Shown here: piece after piece, positions 5,852 through 5,954 of the stretch
Layout of the letters: the number at the start of each line of letters is the position of its first letter
How positions within the stretch are numbered: position 1 is the stretch's first letter
Source: Bacteroidota bacterium
Lineage (GTDB): Bacteria; Bacteroidota; Ignavibacteria; UBA10030; F1-140-MAGs086
Length of the DNA stretch: 5,954 bases
Direction of reading: 5' to 3'
Assembly: GCA_005792205.1 (NCBI GenBank)
Contig: SXSO01000032.1
Coordinates: 1 to 5,954 of the forward strand
Program-made: the position numbers and the translations under genes
The notes under the pieces: model-generated
The model's database searches: none
Told to the model about the DNA's origin: nothing
The model's input: only the letters and a program-made list of their open reading frames with translations

Positions 5852-5954
5852 TATTCACAAAGAAATTTAATTGTAAATTTCTGTTTCCTATTTTTTTTGC
5901 TTTTTAGATTTCCTCTCTTTTCGTTTATATATTTTTTTACATATCATTTAAGAA
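5833..5954. other. Non-coding AT-rich tail after the cas9 stump
   Basis: These 122 bases contain the two hairpins and the second DnaA-box-like repeat, then a very pyrimidine-rich plus strand (about 5883-5940). No frame on either strand shows a recognisable protein. A minus-strand frame of 19 codons (5947-5888), very rich in Lys and Arg, has an in-frame stop directly upstream and is not accepted as a gene. No CRISPR repeat or spacer is visible. Confidence 0.6.
5861..5882 (+). terminator. Possible AT-rich intrinsic terminator downstream of the cas9 stump
   Basis: AGAAATTTA (5861-5869) and TAAATTTCT (5874-5882) form a perfect 9-bp stem with an ATTG loop. A run of eight T residues follows at 5891-5898, eight bases after the stem, and further T-rich sequence continues to 5940. 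The stem has only one G-C pair per arm, so termination would be inefficient. Similar stems with T tracts end genes in AT-rich genomes, which would fit this being the former 3' end of the deleted locus. Confidence 0.35.

Larger units (their letters stand above)
5712..5861. repeat. 12-bp direct repeat TTTATTCACAAA flanking the cas9 fragment, each copy with a DnaA-box match
   Basis: TTTATTCACAAA occurs exactly at 5712-5723, just before the Cas9-like start codon, and again at 5850-5861, just after the premature stop. The spacing is 138 bases. Each copy includes TTATTCACA, which fits the DnaA-box consensus TTATNCACA. In DNA this A/T-rich a 12-base match can occur by chance. The position on both sides of the fragment makes a role in the rearrangement, or in local DnaA binding, worth considering but unproven. 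Confidence 0.5.

Noticed and set aside
5888..5947. Minus-strand 19-codon frame rich in Lys and Arg
   Set aside because: It has an in-frame stop immediately upstream, so it is not the tail of a longer gene, and its composition follows from the purine-rich strand.

Overview
The window is AT-rich and looks like chromosome of a low-GC member of the Bacteroidota/Ignavibacteriota group. The main evidence is a large secreted protein ending in a textbook type IX secretion (T9SS) sorting domain of the NYPNPFNP...LGREIKTLVN...SGIYFYKL...KKMVLIK kind, a wording common in Ignavibacteria. Weak or absent Shine-Dalgarno sites and TATATTTA-type -7 boxes fit the same group. The assignment is inferred from style, not from a marker gene.

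Positions 1-5449 are ordinary and all on the minus strand. Read in transcription order from right to left, they encode a two-domain SRPBCC/AHSA1 protein (4589-5449), a single-domain PhnB-like VOC protein (4132-4569), a DUF1801 protein (3575-4033), a two-domain PhnB-like VOC protein (2740-3567) and the T9SS cargo protein (66-2630). The last is closed by a strong intrinsic terminator at 8-38. The four small proteins form one or two operons of cytosolic proteins of unknown substrate, a combination often seen together in this group. The T9SS protein is probably a separate transcription unit.

The right end (about 5450-5954) is the interesting part. On the plus strand, 5737-5832 encodes only 31 residues, but these contain an almost perfect Cas9 RuvC-I motif (LGIDIGTNSIGWSLI, with the catalytic Asp at position 7) at the normal place at the start of the protein. 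The frame then stops, and nothing Cas9-like follows in the remaining 122 bases. Immediately upstream and divergent, on the minus strand, 5588-5675 has the layout of a tracrRNA: a Bacteroidota-like promoter, an anti-repeat-like segment ending ATTACAATAAGG, a small nexus-like stem, and a 10-bp hairpin with a UUCG loop followed by a U tract. I read this as the edge of a type II (probably II-C) CRISPR-Cas locus whose cas9 has been deleted or interrupted a few codons in, leaving an apparently intact orphan tracrRNA. No CRISPR array, cas1 or cas2 is visible.

The same area holds several unexplained structures: a 9-bp inverted repeat and a 6-bp hairpin between the tracrRNA candidate and the SRPBCC promoter, a 12-bp direct repeat containing a DnaA-box match on both sides of the Cas9 fragment, and two AT-rich hairpins just after the premature stop.
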